The notes beneath the pieces are model-generated. The model worked only from the letters and a program-made list of their open reading frames with translations. It was not told the DNA's origin and did no database searches. The translations under genes and the position numbers were made by a program. A stretch of DNA of 5,002 nt from an uncultured Butyricicoccus sp. (GTDB lineage: Bacteria > Bacillota > Clostridia > Oscillospirales > Butyricicoccaceae): the NCBI GenBank assembly GCA_900555465.1, contig USLE01000134.1:1-5002 (forward strand), written 5' to 3'. Below are positions 4,485 to 5,002 of the stretch, piece after piece. Position 1 is the first letter of the stretch; each line of letters opens with the position of its first letter.

Positions 4485-5002
4485 ATGACAGAGATCACAA
4501 AAAGTATAACTTACTTAAAAGAATACAAACAGTTGAAGGAAGCCCTGCTTGCGGGCAGGAGCCCGGCGCTCGCCGTCGGCCTGTCGGTCATCCACAAGGC
4601 GCACCTTGCGGCGGCGCTCGGGCTGGACACCGGCCGCCCGGTGCTCGTGCTGACCGACAACGACAGCGCCGCGGCGCGTTTTTCCGCGGATTTGCAGGGC
4701 TTTGCGGAAAAGCCCGTGCTGCAGATCCCCGCGCGCGATCTGGTCATGGTGGACGTGGTCGGCGTGTCGCGCGGCTACGAGCAGCGGCGGCTCGCCGCGC
4801 TGGACGCGCTGCCGCAGGCCGCTTTCGCGGTCGCATCCGTGCAGGCTGCGGCGCAGCGCACGCTGCCGCCCGCGGCGCTCCAGGGCGCGGTTGTGACCAT
4901 TGCCGCGGGCGAGGAGGCGCCGCTCGAAGGACTCACCCGGCAGCTCACCCGCGCGGGCTACGAGCGCTGCATCCAGGTCGAGGGCGCGGGCCAGTTCTCG
5001 GT
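4485..5002 (+). CDS. mfd: Transcription-repair coupling factor Mfd, N-terminal part (runs off the window)
   Basis: 172 complete codons of the N-terminus are present and the frame is open at the right edge; complete Mfd is usually about 1100-1200 residues. Mfd is a cytosolic DNA translocase that displaces stalled RNA polymerase and recruits UvrA. The visible region is the UvrB-like domain 1, with VGLSVIHKAHLAAALG (31-46), RPVLVLTDND (51-60), PARDLVMVDVVGVSRGYEQRRLAAL (82-106), ASVQAAAQRTLPP (117-129), and GYERCIQVEGAGQFS (158-172), which leads into the RGGILDVFP-like motif expected just past the edge. As usual for Mfd, this module is UvrB-like without helicase motifs; the ATPase and RNA polymerase-binding domains lie outside. 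The ATG at 4485 has GAGAAGG (4472-4478) 6 nt upstream. Codons 5-16 are markedly AT-rich compared with the GC-rich rest, which probably keeps the start region unstructured. The residues assigned here fit Mfd much better than UvrB. Confidence 0.9.
   Translation, partial: MTEITKSITYLKEYKQLKEALLAGRSPALAVGLSVIHKAHLAAALGLDTGRPVLVLTDNDSAAARFSADLQGFAEKPVLQIPARDLVMVDVVGVSRGYEQRRLAALDALPQAAFAVASVQAAAQRTLPPAALQGAVVTIAAGEEAPLEGLTRQLTRAGYERCIQVEGAGQFS

Noticed and set aside
141..5002. A previously undescribed multi-gene system
   Set aside because: All five genes belong to known families (Fe-ADH, PF06541, NifS, NifU/IscU, Mfd), with no defence, mobile or biosynthetic cluster signature linking them. Only regulatory and domain details stand out.

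Overview
The window reads as a chromosomal core-gene region of a GC-rich anaerobic Firmicute, most likely a class Clostridia, Oscillospirales-type gut bacterium. This is inference. It rests on purine-rich AGGAGG-type ribosome binding sites, consensus sigma-A promoters in AT-rich gaps between strongly GC3-biased genes, a TTG start codon, a two-gene NifS/NifU Fe-S assembly operon, a PF06541 (CmpB-like) membrane protein and a fermentative iron-type alcohol dehydrogenase. No phage, transposon, CRISPR, tRNA or rRNA signature is visible.

Layout: (1) 141-1319, minus strand, an iron-containing (YqhD/butanol-dehydrogenase type) alcohol dehydrogenase with its intrinsic terminator at 72-99. (2) 1353-1404, a compact divergent control region where two near-consensus sigma-A promoters interlock. 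The -35 box of each lies inside the -10/-35 spacer of the other, and a palindrome overlaps the -10 box of the dehydrogenase promoter. (3) 1457-2473, plus strand, a PF06541 multi-pass membrane protein whose cytoplasmic tail is a charged helical region containing a duplicated 51-residue unit. (4) 2474-2655, a gap holding a weak terminator-like hairpin and a candidate promoter. (5) 2656-3891 nifS (cysteine desulfurase) and 3957-4406 nifU (IscU-type scaffold), a short Fe-S cluster assembly operon. The linker between them carries three TGAGTC repeats, in-frame stops and a hairpin. (6) 4431-4456, a strong hairpin terminator. (7) From 4485 off the right edge, the N-terminal part of mfd (transcription-repair coupling factor).

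NifS takes sulfur from cysteine as a persulfide on its active-site Cys and passes it to NifU, where [2Fe-2S]/[4Fe-4S] clusters are built. The other genes have no obvious functional link to this pair. The dehydrogenase probably removes or produces alcohols and aldehydes under its own regulated promoter.

Several naive longest-ORF starts look wrong. The dehydrogenase probably starts at 1319, the membrane protein at 1457, nifS at 2656 and nifU at 3957. I see no convincing undescribed system. The points most worth checking are the interlocked divergent promoter with its operator-like dyad, the structured nifS-nifU linker, the Cys/His-rich NifU tail, and the duplicated tail repeat of the membrane protein.
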